From an uncultured Bacteroidales bacterium (GTDB lineage Bacteria > Bacteroidota > Bacteroidia > Bacteroidales > F082): 53,595 nt of DNA. A model generated the notes under the pieces. It was not told the origin of the DNA. It ran no database searches and saw only the letters and a program-made list of their open reading frames with translations. The position numbers were made by a program, and so were the translations under genes. The DNA lies in the NCBI GenBank assembly GCA_947305795.1, contig CAMZEK010000015.1, forward strand, positions 1 to 53,595, given 5' to 3'. Each line of letters starts with the position of its first letter. Positions within the stretch are counted from its first letter, which is position 1. Positions 52,507-53,595 of this stretch are shown here, one piece after another.

Positions 52507-52514
52507 CAAAATTA
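52507..52514 (-). promoter_or_regulatory. Promoter for the Cys/His-rich lipoprotein gene
   Basis: The minus strand reads TAATTTTG then CACG. A TTG (minus strand, 52537-52539) lies 22 bases upstream. The ATG follows 51 bases after the -7 element. Confidence 0.55.
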
Positions 52515-52603
52515 CAAATTATTTCAATGGCCACTCCAAAAAAGTGTTTTTTCGGCAAAAAAATTTCTTTTTATATAAGGTTGTTTATTTGCTGCAGATT
52601 GTC

Positions 52604-52611
52604 TACTTTTG
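52604..52611 (+). promoter_or_regulatory. Promoter for the pyruvate:ferredoxin oxidoreductase gene
   Basis: TACTTTTG then CAGCC is a full -7 match and a TTG at 52581-52583 lies 20 bases upstream, the best -33/-7 pair in the window. The leader from here to the ATG at 52703 is AT-rich, about 85 bases long, with no recognised riboswitch. Confidence 0.6.
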
Positions 52612-52681
52612 CAGCCAAATTTTACGATCAAGTATTTTTGACCGCAAAACAAGCAATTGATTTTAAATCAACTAATTATAA

Positions 52682-53595
<914 letters not shown>

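Overview
This window is a chromosomal segment from a member of the Bacteroidota, most probably the Bacteroidales and possibly an uncultured gut, rumen or sediment lineage. The evidence is the Bacteroidota-type promoter word TAnnTTTG upstream of many genes, a giant SprA/Sov type IX secretion translocon, three proteins with type A type IX sorting tails, DUF4249/TonB-receptor and DUF4292/TPR/EnvC clusters, a short-form AMP nucleosidase, and a decarboxylating sodium pump of the kind common in Bacteroidales. Coding density is very high and no gap exceeds 300 bases. I saw no tRNA, rRNA, CRISPR array, transposase, integrase or phage gene, so this is core genome with small repeats scattered through it.

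Layout, left to right. 1-1962: end of a biotin-dependent sodium-pumping decarboxylase operon (biotin carrier, beta subunit). 2036-4853: a fucose/arabinose isomerase-like gene carrying two in-frame palindromic inserts, and a secreted thioredoxin-fold protein whose first domain copy is truncated. 4980-9074: divergent lptD-like and N-acetylmuramoyl-L-alanine amidase genes. 9077-12561: a TonB-dependent receptor with its DUF4249 lipoprotein. 12680-16447: tyrS, dtd, holA and amn, with two intergenic repeats. 16536-22858: a plus-strand run with a 25-residue tryptophan-repeat protein, a one-helix membrane protein, DUF3822, rsmD, a pseudouridine synthase and an AlgI/AlgX-like O-acyltransferase pair. 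22922-29445: a gingipain-family (C25) protease facing a streptopain-family (C10) protease, both with type IX sorting tails. 29490-31512: a YbaK-type deacylase and glyA. 31583-38987: a nine-gene minus-strand run (flippase, dut, TPR, DUF4292, EnvC-like, small lipoprotein, SprT-like, elbB, small barrel protein). 39104-41957: thiL-uvrC. 42045-51780: tonB-like gene, vanZ-like gene, gcvH, sprA, ruvA. 51895-53595: a Cys/His-rich lipoprotein and the divergent start of pyruvate:ferredoxin oxidoreductase.

Functional themes. The cell-envelope content is high: LPS assembly, peptidoglycan hydrolysis, TonB-dependent import, lipid-linked glycan flipping, polysaccharide O-acylation and type IX secretion, with the translocon and three likely clients in one window. 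The energy genes (sodium-pump decarboxylase, pyruvate:ferredoxin oxidoreductase) fit an anaerobic fermenter.

The most unusual signal is a family of 30-bp palindromes. Two copies lie in the same phase inside one isomerase gene, each adding exactly ten codons, and a third, more diverged copy supplies the stop codon of uvrC. This resembles the ORF-invading palindromic elements known from Rickettsia. Other observations worth checking are an 8-bp-periodic hairpin between amn and holA, an exact 25-residue repeat protein, the extended promoter word TAnnTTTGC, and a metal-binding-looking Cys/His-rich lipoprotein.
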